Positions 36,631 to 45,282 of a DNA stretch of 64,000 nt are shown here, one piece after another. Origin of the DNA: Chitinophagales bacterium (GTDB taxonomy: Bacteria > Bacteroidota > Bacteroidia > Chitinophagales > Saprospiraceae); assembly GCA_017303875.1 (NCBI GenBank), contig JAFLBP010000003.1, positions 124,001 through 188,000 on the forward strand, written 5' to 3'. Position numbers and translations under genes: made by a program. The notes under the pieces were generated by a model, which saw nothing but the letters and a program-made list of their open reading frames with translations, made no database searches and had not been told where the DNA came from. Positions within the stretch are counted from its first letter, which is position 1. Each line of letters begins with the position of its first letter.

Positions 36631-38034
36631 TCACTTCCTCAACTCCCGCTCAAAAATGGTTTCTAATTGTTCGGGTTTGAGGTTTTTGGCTACGATGGTG
36701 CGATTTTTATCGAGGATATACAATTCGGGCGTGATATCGACGAAATATTTGGCGTAGATGGCGCGGTTGCTGGGATCGAATACATTGGTGAAGGTGAAGC
36801 CGTTTTGCTTGACAAAATCGCGCCATTCCTTATCGGTGGTATTCACGGCGATACCAAAAAACTCGACGCCGCGCGATTTCCATTTTTTGCTCAGTTGCTC
36901 AATGACGGGCGCATCTTTCTGGCAATGTTCGCAGTCGGGACTGAACATAAACACCACCACGATTGGCGCCTTGATTTCGTAGATACTTTTGAGCTGGCCG
37001 TTGATATCAGGGGCCTGCACATCGGGGCCTTTGCGGCCCAGCAGGCTGGCTTCCATTTCCCAGGCGTGTTTCTGGAGGCCTTCAATTTCTTTATCGTTGC
37101 TCCAGAAGGCGAGTTCTTTAGTGAAGTATTTTTTAATAATATGTACGTATACGGCTTCGCCGTCCATGACGGTGGTTTTGCCGTTTTCGTATTGCAGGGC
37201 GATCCAGTTGGTAAAAAACTTGAAATAGGGTTTGTTTTGCATCACGCGGCCAATGATTTTATCGGAAGCGAGGATGAGGGAATCGGGGTGTTGCGGATGC
37301 AATTCTTTCATAAAACGGCGCAACTTATTGACGACCACGGGCGTGTAGAGCAGGCGTTCGTCGTTGAAATCCACACCGTTCCAGAAATTATTGCGGTAAT
37401 AGAGGAGTTGGCGCATGGTGTCAATGTCGCCGTTGGGCTTGCGGAAATCCGTCCAGTCGGGATTTTGTCCGGCAATTTTAAAAATAGTAAAAAAGGACTT
37501 GGGGTATTGCTTGTAAATTTCGTCGAGGTGGGCTTTGCGCTGGGCCAGCACTTCGGCCTGTTTGGCTTTGGCATTCTCGTATTCGGGCGATTTGGGTGCG
37601 CTGCGGCGCATGATTTCGCCGAGGCGACCCAGTTCGGGGTCCTGCGCATTCTGGAAGCGGAAGTTGCGGTAAAGCAGGTCTGTATTGAGGCAGCCCTCTA
37701 CCTGCATGGAGCCGACGAGGTCGCTCATTTTGGCTTTGAGGCTGAAAAACTGTTCGTTTTTGTCGATCAGGAAAGAAAAATTCTTGTTGCCGGGCAGCAG
37801 GAAATAGTAAAAACCGGCGGGCAGGGCTTTTTTGCGGGCAATGACGAAGTGGCCTGCGGGATCTACAAACGCTGAATCGGCGAGGTAGTTTTGGTCGCCA
37901 TAGGTACCCACGAGGCGTACGATGCCGCCGCTAAGGCCTTCCAAGGTTACATCAATACGGGTGCTGTCGGGGCTTTGCGCCAGTACACTGAAGGAAAGAT
38001 TCAGACCAAGGATCAGGAGCAGGTATTTCAACAT
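36631..38034 (-). CDS. TlpA-like thioredoxin-fold protein with N-terminal DUF4369-like domain
   Basis: 467 residues with signal peptide (LLLILGLNLSFSVLAQ). The first 110 residues resemble the DUF4369 beta domain seen in Bacteroidota. A helical middle (about 115-320) of the DUF5106 sort follows. The C-terminal 140 residues are a thioredoxin domain with redox motif CEHC (FMFSPDCEHCQKDAPV) and a cis-Pro loop (VDITPELYILD). It should be a periplasmic oxidoreductase for cysteines, perhaps in cytochrome c or envelope repair. Not linked to a partner here. Confidence 0.88.
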   Translation of the reverse strand: MLKYLLLILGLNLSFSVLAQSPDSTRIDVTLEGLSGGIVRLVGTYGDQNYLADSAFVDPAGHFVIARKKALPAGFYYFLLPGNKNFSFLIDKNEQFFSLKAKMSDLVGSMQVEGCLNTDLLYRNFRFQNAQDPELGRLGEIMRRSAPKSPEYENAKAKQAEVLAQRKAHLDEIYKQYPKSFFTIFKIAGQNPDWTDFRKPNGDIDTMRQLLYYRNNFWNGVDFNDERLLYTPVVVNKLRRFMKELHPQHPDSLILASDKIIGRVMQNKPYFKFFTNWIALQYENGKTTVMDGEAVYVHIIKKYFTKELAFWSNDKEIEGLQKHAWEMEASLLGRKGPDVQAPDINGQLKSIYEIKAPIVVVFMFSPDCEHCQKDAPVIEQLSKKWKSRGVEFFGIAVNTTDKEWRDFVKQNGFTFTNVFDPSNRAIYAKYFVDITPELYILDKNRTIVAKNLKPEQLETIFERELRK

Positions 38035-38220
38035 AGGATTGGTTTAGATTTTTTAGCGGGGCAAAATTAATGCCGTATGCCGGTATGGGGGTGCTTTTTG
38101 GTAAACGTTAACGTCGGGGGTGCTCTTGCAGGTGCGGCTTCGCAACGGGCATGCGACAACAACCCTTCAGCGCCGTTTAATTCTGGAATAGGCTTTATTG
38201 TAAAAATTTAACGCCATTTC

Positions 38221-38467
38221 TTGAATTTTTTCACGGCAAGTACACTAACTTCGCCACCCTATAATCTTTATGCGTTCGGGCTTCCGTACGCCGCCGTGTT
38301 TACTTGCGAATCTCAGCCACTGCGCTTTAATCTTTTGCCACCCTTTGGCAAATTTCGTTTTCCATTGGGATAACCCAATAATAAGACGTTTTTTCGCCCT
38401 ACCGGTTCCCGGCTTTTTTTTCTGAAAGGTTTTTCACCGGACTTTTAACCATCTTGTTATCAAGCGG
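38221..38467 (+). promoter_or_regulatory. Candidate promoter and long structured leader of the SprB-type gene
   Basis: In the 433-bp spacer before the adhesin, TTG at 38221-38223 and TAACTTCG at 38246-38253 (one mismatch to TAnnTTTG) are 22 bp apart. This predicts transcription from about 38260 and an untranslated leader near 200 nt. Two hairpins fall within it: TTTGCCA/TGGCAAA at 38334-38340 with 38346-38352, and ATTGGG/CCCAAT at 38364-38369 with 38374-38379. Neither is followed by a T-run, so they look regulatory rather than terminating. The part 38035-38220 shows nothing else clear. Confidence 0.5.
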
Positions 38468-41400
38468 ATGATTCGCATTTCTATTGCTCAAGCTTTACGC
38501 GCTTCTGTGGCGCTTCTGTTGTCTCTTTTTGCACAACATTCCCTTTTGGCGCAAGCCATGCAGGTTACTGCGGCCAATACGCCGCCTTTTACGCCGCAAA
38601 ACCTGATCAGTAACGTCTTTCTCGGCAACGGGGTGGAAGTAACGAATATTACCTACAACGGGCAGGCCCTGGCCGTCGGGTACTTCAGTAGCGGCACCCA
38701 GGCCATCGGTATCGAGCGGGGCATCGTACTCACTACCGGGCGGGCCGCCAGCGCTTCCGCGGCGCAGGCCGGATCCGATGAAGCGGGCAGCGTATTTGCC
38801 AATAATGCCAATGGCAGTACCGCTTTTGATGCGAGCCTGGATCAGATTGCCACCTCCGGATTAAATGACGTGGCGGTTTACACCATTACGTTTATCCCGA
38901 CCAGCGATACCTTGCGCTTCCGCTACTGCTTCGGCTCGGAGGAGTACCCGGAATTTGCCTGTACCGACTACAACGACGTATTTGGCTTTTTCATTCAAGG
39001 GCCGGGCTACCCTACCCCGACGAATATTGCCATCATTCCGAATACCAACCTGCCGGTTGCCATCAACAACCTGCATCCTTTTAACGACCCGGCGAGCGGG
39101 CCGCCTTGTCAGCCCTTCAATGCGCAATACTACAACAGCAACCTGAACAGCAACAAGCAGCCGGTGTATGATGGCTTCACCGATGTATTCATCGCAGAGG
39201 CCAAAGTAACCCCCTGCCAGCCTTATACCATTAAGTTAGCCATTGCCGATGTGGGCGACTCCGCCTTCGATTCCGGGGTATTCCTCGAAGCCAAAAGCTT
39301 CGGTACCGGCGCCCTGCGTGTAGAAGTTATCACCGACAGCAACGACGGTACCATCACAGAAGGATGTACAGAAGCACAGGTGCGCTTTTCCCTGCCCGAC
39401 CCGACACCCCAGAGCTTTCCCATTGAAATTAATGTTTGGGGCAGCGCTACAAACGGCGTAGATTTTACCAATCTGCCTACAACTTTTGCCATCGCTCCGG
39501 GCCAGCAATATTATACGCTGCCGGTTAGCGCCATTGAAGATAATATTCCCGATGGCGGCGAGTTTCTGGCCATTGATTTTCAAAAAGACCCCTGCAACCG
39601 CGATACCGTTTATATTTACCTGCGGGAAAACGCCCTGATCCGTCCGGCTCTCCCCCCCGATACCACCCTTTGTATCGGCGGCGCTCAACCCTTGTTGCTG
39701 GACGGCACCGCACCCGTTCAACTACCACCACCTACCACGTTCAGCAATAATCAATCTATTGCTATTCAGCCGGTTAACACCTTTATCACCTCCTCCATTA
39801 ATGTATTTGGGATACAGCCAACTACCCTGGGCGCAGGTGTGGTGCAATCGGTTTGTGTTAATGTGGCCCACCCCTGGATCGATGATGTCGACCTCTTCCT
39901 CGTTTCGCCGGGCGGCCAGGTACTGGAGTTGAGTACCGACAATGGCGCCGGCGGCGACAACATGACCAATACCTGCTTTACGCCGGTGGCAACCAACTCT
40001 ATTGTAACCAACAACCCGCTGGCAGCACCTTTTACCGGCAACTTTATGCCGGAAGGAAACTTTGCTGACCTTTGGGACGGCGCCTTCCCGACCAATGGCG
40101 AATGGGTATTGCAGGTGCGCGACGACCAGAACGGCTTTAACGGCTCCCTGCTGGGCTGGAACATCACCTTTGCGCCTTCCTATCAGATCGATTACAGATG
40201 GTCGCCAGGAACCGGTCTGAGTTGCACCGATTGTCCTCAAACCAATGCCCTGCCGACGCAAACAACGCAGTATATCGTTACTGCAACAGACAACTACGGC
40301 TGCGAAGCCCGCGACTCCATTCGGCTTGAAATTGTGGATGCCCTCCCCGCCCCCCTTATTACCTGCGCCAACCCCGATCAGAACAGCATTGAATTCAGCT
40401 GGAACAATGTACCCACCGCCACCAGCTACGAAGTTAATATCGATAATGGCGGCTGGCAACCCGCTTCAGGCGCAACTTCTCACCTCATAAGCGGCCTGAC
40501 TACTTTTACCAGCGTAACGATACAGGTGCGCGCAATCGGCACTTTGGTGAGCTGCCCTGCGCTTGTAGCCACCGAAACCTGCATTGTCTGTCAGAATCCG
40601 ACTGCAACGCTGAACATCACCGACGCTTCCTGCGCAGGCAGCACCGATGGTACGCTGAGTATCACGCCGGATAACGTCAACCCGCCTTATACGTATGTGC
40701 TGGATGGGGGCACAGGCAGCGCAAGTCCGAATTTTAGCAATTTAAGTCCGGGAACACATAATATTCGTGTAAGCGACCAAAGCGGTTGTACCAGTAATTT
40801 CCCCTTTGAAGTAGCCAGCCCGGCGCCGATTGTACCGGTAATTTCAACGGTGCAGGATGTGCGTTGTTTTGGTGGCGCTGACGGCCAGTTACAGGTAAAT
40901 ATAAGCGGTGGCACCCCCGGTTTCTCTTATCAATGGAGTGTGCCCTCAAGCCCGAACAGCCCGACACTGAGCAATCGCCCCATCGGCAGCTATACCGTTA
41001 CCGTTACCGACGCAGAAGGCTGTACGGCCACTGCAAGCGGCAACCTGACGCAACCCACAGCGCTGAATATCAATACACAAATACTGGGAGCGCTCTGTTT
41101 CGGACAAAGTAATGGCAGCATCAATGCCGAAGGCAGTGGCGGCGTAGGCCCTTATACTTATGCCTGGAGCAATGGGGTTGGCAGTCCTTTTAACCCTAAC
41201 CTCCCGGCAGCGAGCTTTACCGTCACGCTTACCGATACTCAGGGCTGCACCTCCAGCAGCAGCGTCGCGGTGCCGCAGCCGCCTGCACTGAGCACCAATC
41301 CGCAAATCAACCCGCCTACCTGCCACAACGGCGTCAACGGCTCGGTGGTACTCAATGCTTCCGGTGGTACCGGCGCCCTGAGCTACCAATGGAACGACCC

Positions 41401-43933
41401 CAATAACCAGAGCAGCGCTACGGCCATTAACCTGATTCCTCAAAATTACCAGTATACCATAAGCGATGCGCAAGGCTGTACCCTCGTTCAGAGCGTAACC
41501 GTGCCCAATCCCGCGCCGATGGCCGTCAGCTTCAGCAGCACGCCCGTTTCCTGTGCCGGCGGCAGCAACGGCAGCATCACCGCAAGCGCAAGCGGTGGTA
41601 TTACCCCTTATTTTTATGCCTGGAGCGATCCCAACAATCAAAGCAGCGCACAAGCCCAAAACCTGAGTGCCGGCGCTTACACCGTCACCGTTCGCGACAA
41701 TATCGGTTGCACCAGTTCTGCGTCGATCAACCTCAGCGACCCCACGCCGATGTCCTTGAGCGTTACGCCCAATCTGATTAATTGCTTCGGAACCGCCACA
41801 GGCCAGGCCCTTGCCCTGGCTACCGGAGGCAGTGCGCCTTATCAATACAACTGGAATAATGGCGCCAGCGGCGCCAACCTCAGCGGCGTAACAGCGGGTA
41901 TTTACACCGTTACCGTCCGCGATGCCCGAAATTGCAGCAGCACCCAAAGCAGTACCATCGATCAGGTGCCTGAAATCACCACCCAGATCAGTCCCGTTGC
42001 CGTAAAATGCTTCGGCGATGCCAGCGGCAGCCTCGGCGTTATTCCGAGTGGTGGCGTACCCGGATATAACCTGCTCTGGACCGGCCCCGGCGGACAAAGT
42101 TTCTTCGGTGCGCAGGTTGCTAACCTGCCCGCAGGCATTTACCGACTCAAAGTAACCGACAATGCCAACTGCGTGCGCGAGTTTCAGACTGAAATCACCG
42201 AGCCGCCAGACGCCGTGCTCGTTACGCTGCCCGACGTTGCCGACACCGTTTGTTTCCTTGCCAAAACAGGCACCGCAACGGCCATTGCAACAGGCGGAAC
42301 GCCGCCGTATACCTACTTGTGGAATTTTGGCAATGTAACCACAGCTACAATTGACGGACTTGCCTCCGATGAATACCGTGTGACCGTAACAGACGCCAAC
42401 GGCTGCACACAGGACAGTAAAACCATCATTCAGCAACGCAGTCAGCTCTTTGTCTGGGCGGATACAGAAAAACCGCGTTGTTTCAACGGCAATGACGGTA
42501 CCGCACAGGTACTGTCTATTTTCTACGCCCTGGATTCTGCTGATCTCAACCTGTTCACTTACAACTGGAGCACCACGCCGCAACAAAACAGCCGTTTTGC
42601 GAGCGGCCTTACCGCCCTCAATCAGTATACCGTCACCGTCACCGACGATTTGGGCTGTACGGGCACGCGCAGTGTAACGGTTGGTCAGCCGGAGGAGTTA
42701 ATCCCTCAAGTCAGCGATATTATTCCCGTAAAATGCTACGGGGAGGCCAATGGTGGCGCCACAGCCTCCGCAAGTGGTGGCAGCGCCCCTTATACCTACC
42801 TGTGGAGTGCTGCCGGTGAAACAACCGCTTCGGTAAGCGGACTGCGGGCGGGTGTGTATCGCGTTACCGTTACCGACAGCAAATCCTGCCCGGTTACTGC
42901 GACGGCCAGCATCCCGGAACCCACCGATCTTAAACTGAACCTGGCCGCGCAAGCCGCCCGCTGTTTTGGCGAAGCCAGCGGCATCGCCAAAGCTCTGCCG
43001 GGTGGCGGCACTGCACCCTACCAGATTGTATGGTTTAATAATGCAAGCGGAACAGAACTCGGGCAATTGGCGGCTGGCACCTACCAGGCGACCGTCAGTG
43101 ATGCCAACGGCTGTACCCAGGATGCATCAGTAGTGGTCGGGCAACCGCTTGAACCCTTAGGCGCCTCCACGCGCGTTATTGATGCCACTTGTTTTGGCAG
43201 CAGTAATGGCCGAATCATCTTTACCCCAACAGGAGGCACGGCGCCCTACCGGTACGCTTTAGATAATGGCGACTACAACGGCTCCACCATACAAATCGGC
43301 TTGCGGGCAGGTACCTATCTGCCGCGTGTTGTCGATATTAATGGCTGCACCCTTACCCTTCCTGAAATAAAGGTTGAGCAGTTGCCACAGTTACTGCTTG
43401 ATCTCGGCCCCGACTTTACCATCACACTTGGGCAGGATACCATGCTGCAAGCGCTGGTTGCCAATGCAAATGGCGTCTTGAATTACCGATGGGCGCCGAT
43501 CGACAGCACCTGGCTCAGCTGTATGGATTGCTCCAACCCATCGGTGTACAATCTGGAGTCCTCCCACTGGTTTACGCTTAATGTGACCGACTCTATCGGC
43601 TGTGCGGCGCAGGATCAGATTTACATCAGCGTGGTGAAACCGCGACTGATTGCCGTGCCAACGGGCTTTACGCCCAACGGCGACAGTGCTAACGACAAAT
43701 TGGTGGTACACGGACAGCAAAGCGCGCGCATTGCCCTTTTCCGGGTATACGATCGCTGGGGCGAGCTGTTATACGAAGCCAAAGATTTTGCCACCAATGA
43801 TGAAAGTATGGGTTGGGATGGCAGTTTCCGGGGCGAAGCACTCAACCCGGGTGTATATATTTGGGTGGTGGAGGCTGTTTACCGCGATGGCGTCCGGGAG
43901 GTATTTAAAGGAGAAACAACCTTGATTAAATAA
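38468..43933 (+). CDS. SprB-repeat adhesin with type B T9SS C-terminal sorting domain
   Basis: 1821 residues. After a signal peptide (SVALLLSLFAQHSLLAQ) comes a choice-of-anchor-L domain (about 30-275; FRYCFGSEEYPEFACTDYND). A Calx-beta-like stretch (about 280-390), a P/Homo-B domain (about 419-574; VNVAHPWIDDVDLFLVSPGG) and an FN3-like domain (about 620-710) follow. About twelve tandem SprB-type repeats of roughly 75 residues fill about 711-1637; each has a pattern of C[FHY]G..(N/D)G, GG..PY.Y.W, TVTV.D..GC and an ending such as QPTAL. The C-terminal domain (about 1724-1821; PTGFTPNGDSANDKLVVHG, FRVYDRWGELLYEAKDF, PGVYIWVVEA) is the gliding motility-associated sorting domain. Expected at the cell surface, perhaps in adhesion or gliding. 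Confidence 0.93.
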   Translation: MIRISIAQALRASVALLLSLFAQHSLLAQAMQVTAANTPPFTPQNLISNVFLGNGVEVTNITYNGQALAVGYFSSGTQAIGIERGIVLTTGRAASASAAQAGSDEAGSVFANNANGSTAFDASLDQIATSGLNDVAVYTITFIPTSDTLRFRYCFGSEEYPEFACTDYNDVFGFFIQGPGYPTPTNIAIIPNTNLPVAINNLHPFNDPASGPPCQPFNAQYYNSNLNSNKQPVYDGFTDVFIAEAKVTPCQPYTIKLAIADVGDSAFDSGVFLEAKSFGTGALRVEVITDSNDGTITEGCTEAQVRFSLPDPTPQSFPIEINVWGSATNGVDFTNLPTTFAIAPGQQYYTLPVSAIEDNIPDGGEFLAIDFQKDPCNRDTVYIYLRENALIRPALPPDTTLCIGGAQPLLLDGTAPVQLPPPTTFSNNQSIAIQPVNTFITSSINVFGIQPTTLGAGVVQSVCVNVAHPWIDDVDLFLVSPGGQVLELSTDNGAGGDNMTNTCFTPVATNSIVTNNPLAAPFTGNFMPEGNFADLWDGAFPTNGEWVLQVRDDQNGFNGSLLGWNITFAPSYQIDYRWSPGTGLSCTDCPQTNALPTQTTQYIVTATDNYGCEARDSIRLEIVDALPAPLITCANPDQNSIEFSWNNVPTATSYEVNIDNGGWQPASGATSHLISGLTTFTSVTIQVRAIGTLVSCPALVATETCIVCQNPTATLNITDASCAGSTDGTLSITPDNVNPPYTYVLDGGTGSASPNFSNLSPGTHNIRVSDQSGCTSNFPFEVASPAPIVPVISTVQDVRCFGGADGQLQVNISGGTPGFSYQWSVPSSPNSPTLSNRPIGSYTVTVTDAEGCTATASGNLTQPTALNINTQILGALCFGQSNGSINAEGSGGVGPYTYAWSNGVGSPFNPNLPAASFTVTLTDTQGCTSSSSVAVPQPPALSTNPQINPPTCHNGVNGSVVLNASGGTGALSYQWNDPNNQSSATAINLIPQNYQYTISDAQGCTLVQSVTVPNPAPMAVSFSSTPVSCAGGSNGSITASASGGITPYFYAWSDPNNQSSAQAQNLSAGAYTVTVRDNIGCTSSASINLSDPTPMSLSVTPNLINCFGTATGQALALATGGSAPYQYNWNNGASGANLSGVTAGIYTVTVRDARNCSSTQSSTIDQVPEITTQISPVAVKCFGDASGSLGVIPSGGVPGYNLLWTGPGGQSFFGAQVANLPAGIYRLKVTDNANCVREFQTEITEPPDAVLVTLPDVADTVCFLAKTGTATAIATGGTPPYTYLWNFGNVTTATIDGLASDEYRVTVTDANGCTQDSKTIIQQRSQLFVWADTEKPRCFNGNDGTAQVLSIFYALDSADLNLFTYNWSTTPQQNSRFASGLTALNQYTVTVTDDLGCTGTRSVTVGQPEELIPQVSDIIPVKCYGEANGGATASASGGSAPYTYLWSAAGETTASVSGLRAGVYRVTVTDSKSCPVTATASIPEPTDLKLNLAAQAARCFGEASGIAKALPGGGTAPYQIVWFNNASGTELGQLAAGTYQATVSDANGCTQDASVVVGQPLEPLGASTRVIDATCFGSSNGRIIFTPTGGTAPYRYALDNGDYNGSTIQIGLRAGTYLPRVVDINGCTLTLPEIKVEQLPQLLLDLGPDFTITLGQDTMLQALVANANGVLNYRWAPIDSTWLSCMDCSNPSVYNLESSHWFTLNVTDSIGCAAQDQIYISVVKPRLIAVPTGFTPNGDSANDKLVVHGQQSARIALFRVYDRWGELLYEAKDFATNDESMGWDGSFRGEALNPGVYIWVVEAVYRDGVREVFKGETTLIK

Positions 43934-44525
43934 GCGCTTTCAGGGCAGCCATGAGCTGCTCCAGTTCCGCCGCTCTTTCGATTTCAACGGGGGCGGCGGC
44001 ACGGCTTTCACAGTCGGGCATGGCGCAGGTTTCGCAAGTAGAGCCTACGGATTTCCGGCTCAGTTTCGGATCACCGACAAACTTAAAAAGGCGGCGCAGA
44101 TCGTCGCTCAAACGCAATCCCAGGGTCACGCTTACACCGGCCTTGGGATTGTTGTTTCCGGGCTTGGCCATACTCATCACGAAGTAGGCATTCTCCGTTT
44201 GGTGGTAGGCGCTGATTTGTGCCATGGCCAAAACCGGCGCCTTGGTGACGCGTATTTGCTTTAAAATTTCAATAGAAACCCAGCGGCGACAATAATGCTG
44301 GCCGCTTTCCGTGGCGTAGGGACTTTGCTGACCGCTGAGGTGCAGTTCTTTGGTCATGTTGAAATAATTGACCCCTTCGTTGCCTTCAATACGCAGGAAA
44401 AAGAGGTCTTTTATGCCAAAATGTCCGGGTAAAACATTGGTGATACGTTGCATGAGCATCTCCGGCGTCACGTGGTAGGTTTGCAGCAGCGCGAGCCAGT
44501 CTTCCGGTTTCCACTCCAAGGCGGC
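43926..44525 (-). pseudogene. Truncated ScfR-type XRE regulator (C-terminal part only)
   Basis: The minus-strand frame from about 44525 down to the stop at 43926 encodes roughly 200 residues typical of the C-terminus of ScfR-like transcriptional regulators: [40 protein letters not shown] and the Cys motif STCETCAMPDCES. The N-terminal XRE helix-turn-helix and the middle peptidase-like domain are absent. Homology stops at about 44520-44528, where the opposite strand begins isocitrate-lyase sequence. The frame stays open to 44603, but that part is antisense to aceA. The 3' end overlaps the adhesin stop by 8 bp. Confidence 0.82.
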
Positions 44526-44527
44526 GC

Positions 44528-45034
44528 CGCAACGGCGTGGAGGCTTGTATCGCGCGCGGCCTGTCGTACGCGCCGTATGCCGATTTGATCTGGATGGAAA
44601 CATCCATGCCCGATTTGGGCGTTGCCCGCGAATTTGCGCAGGAAATCAAGGCAAAATACCCGAACAAGATGCTGGCCTACAACTGTTCGCCTTCGTTCAA
44701 CTGGTCGAAACACATGGAGCCGAAAGACATGGCCAAGTTTGGCGAGTCGTTGGCAGCACTGGGGTACAAATTCCAGTTTATCACCTTAGCGGGTTTCCAT
44801 GCGCTGAACACGTCGATGTTTGAATTGTCGCTGGCCTACCGCGAGCGCAACATGGCAGGTTTCTCCGAATTACAGCAGCGCGAATTTGCCCTGCAAGACC
44901 GGGGTTTCAGCGCCATCAAGCACCAGGCATTTGTGGGCACGGGTTACTTTGATTATGTGCAAAACACCGTTCAACGCGGCAGTTCCTCCACGGTTGCCAT
45001 GGCTGGCAGCACGGAGATGGAGCAGTTTCATTAA
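44528..45034 (+). pseudogene. aceA: Truncated isocitrate lyase (C-terminal part only)
   Basis: About 168 residues equal to the end of isocitrate lyase: [40 protein letters not shown] and [16 protein letters not shown], then [13 protein letters not shown] and [10 protein letters not shown] full enzyme has about 430-540 residues and the catalytic KKCGH-type loop lies in the missing part, so this cannot be active. No proper start codon precedes the homology; GTG at 44537 is merely the first in-frame candidate. It is fused at about 44525 to the truncated regulator on the other strand. A real terminator follows (45106-45147), as for a once-functional gene. Confidence 0.85.
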
Positions 45035-45105
45035 GCAAAAAAATACCTCTATAATTGGGTCTAAGAATGCTACTGATGGCTTCTGTGTGTAGTGATGTTA
45101 GTGAA

Positions 45106-45147
45106 AAGCCACCCCGGGCGCAAAGCAGGGGTGGCTTATTTTTTTTC
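45106..45147 (+). terminator. Rho-independent terminator after the aceA remnant
   Basis: A perfect 10-bp stem AAGCCACCCC/GGGGTGGCTT (45106-45115 with 45128-45137), 12-base loop and a run of about eight T. It lies 72 bp after the aceA stop codon. The last T of the run is followed at once by the first CAGTTAT unit of the heptamer array. Confidence 0.88.
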
Positions 45148-45282
45148 AGTTATCAGTTAGCAGTTAGCAGTTAGCAGTTAGCAGTGATCACTGTTAACTG
45201 CTGACTGATAACTGATAACTGCTGACTGATCACTGTTAACTGCTGACTGATAACTGCTGACTGTTAACTGTTAACTGTTAAA
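45147..45282. repeat. CAGTTAn heptamer palindrome ending inside the patatin stop codon
   Basis: Left arm CAGTTAT, CAGTTAG (four) and CAGTGAT at 45147-45188. Right arm, 45192-45282, is thirteen in-phase heptamers (TGTTAAC, TGCTGAC, TGATAAC and TGATCAC types). The arms are complementary and meet at GATC without a core. The unit at 45269-45275 contains the stop codon of the patatin gene (TTA, 45271-45273), and the last unit forms codons for Phe-Asn-Ser. Period is exactly 7. Confidence 0.93.

Noticed and set aside
40946..42586. A 546-codon open frame on the minus strand inside the adhesin gene
   Set aside because: It is the complement of repetitive SprB-coding DNA; biased codons suppress stops. 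The encoded residues have no signal, domain or start context.
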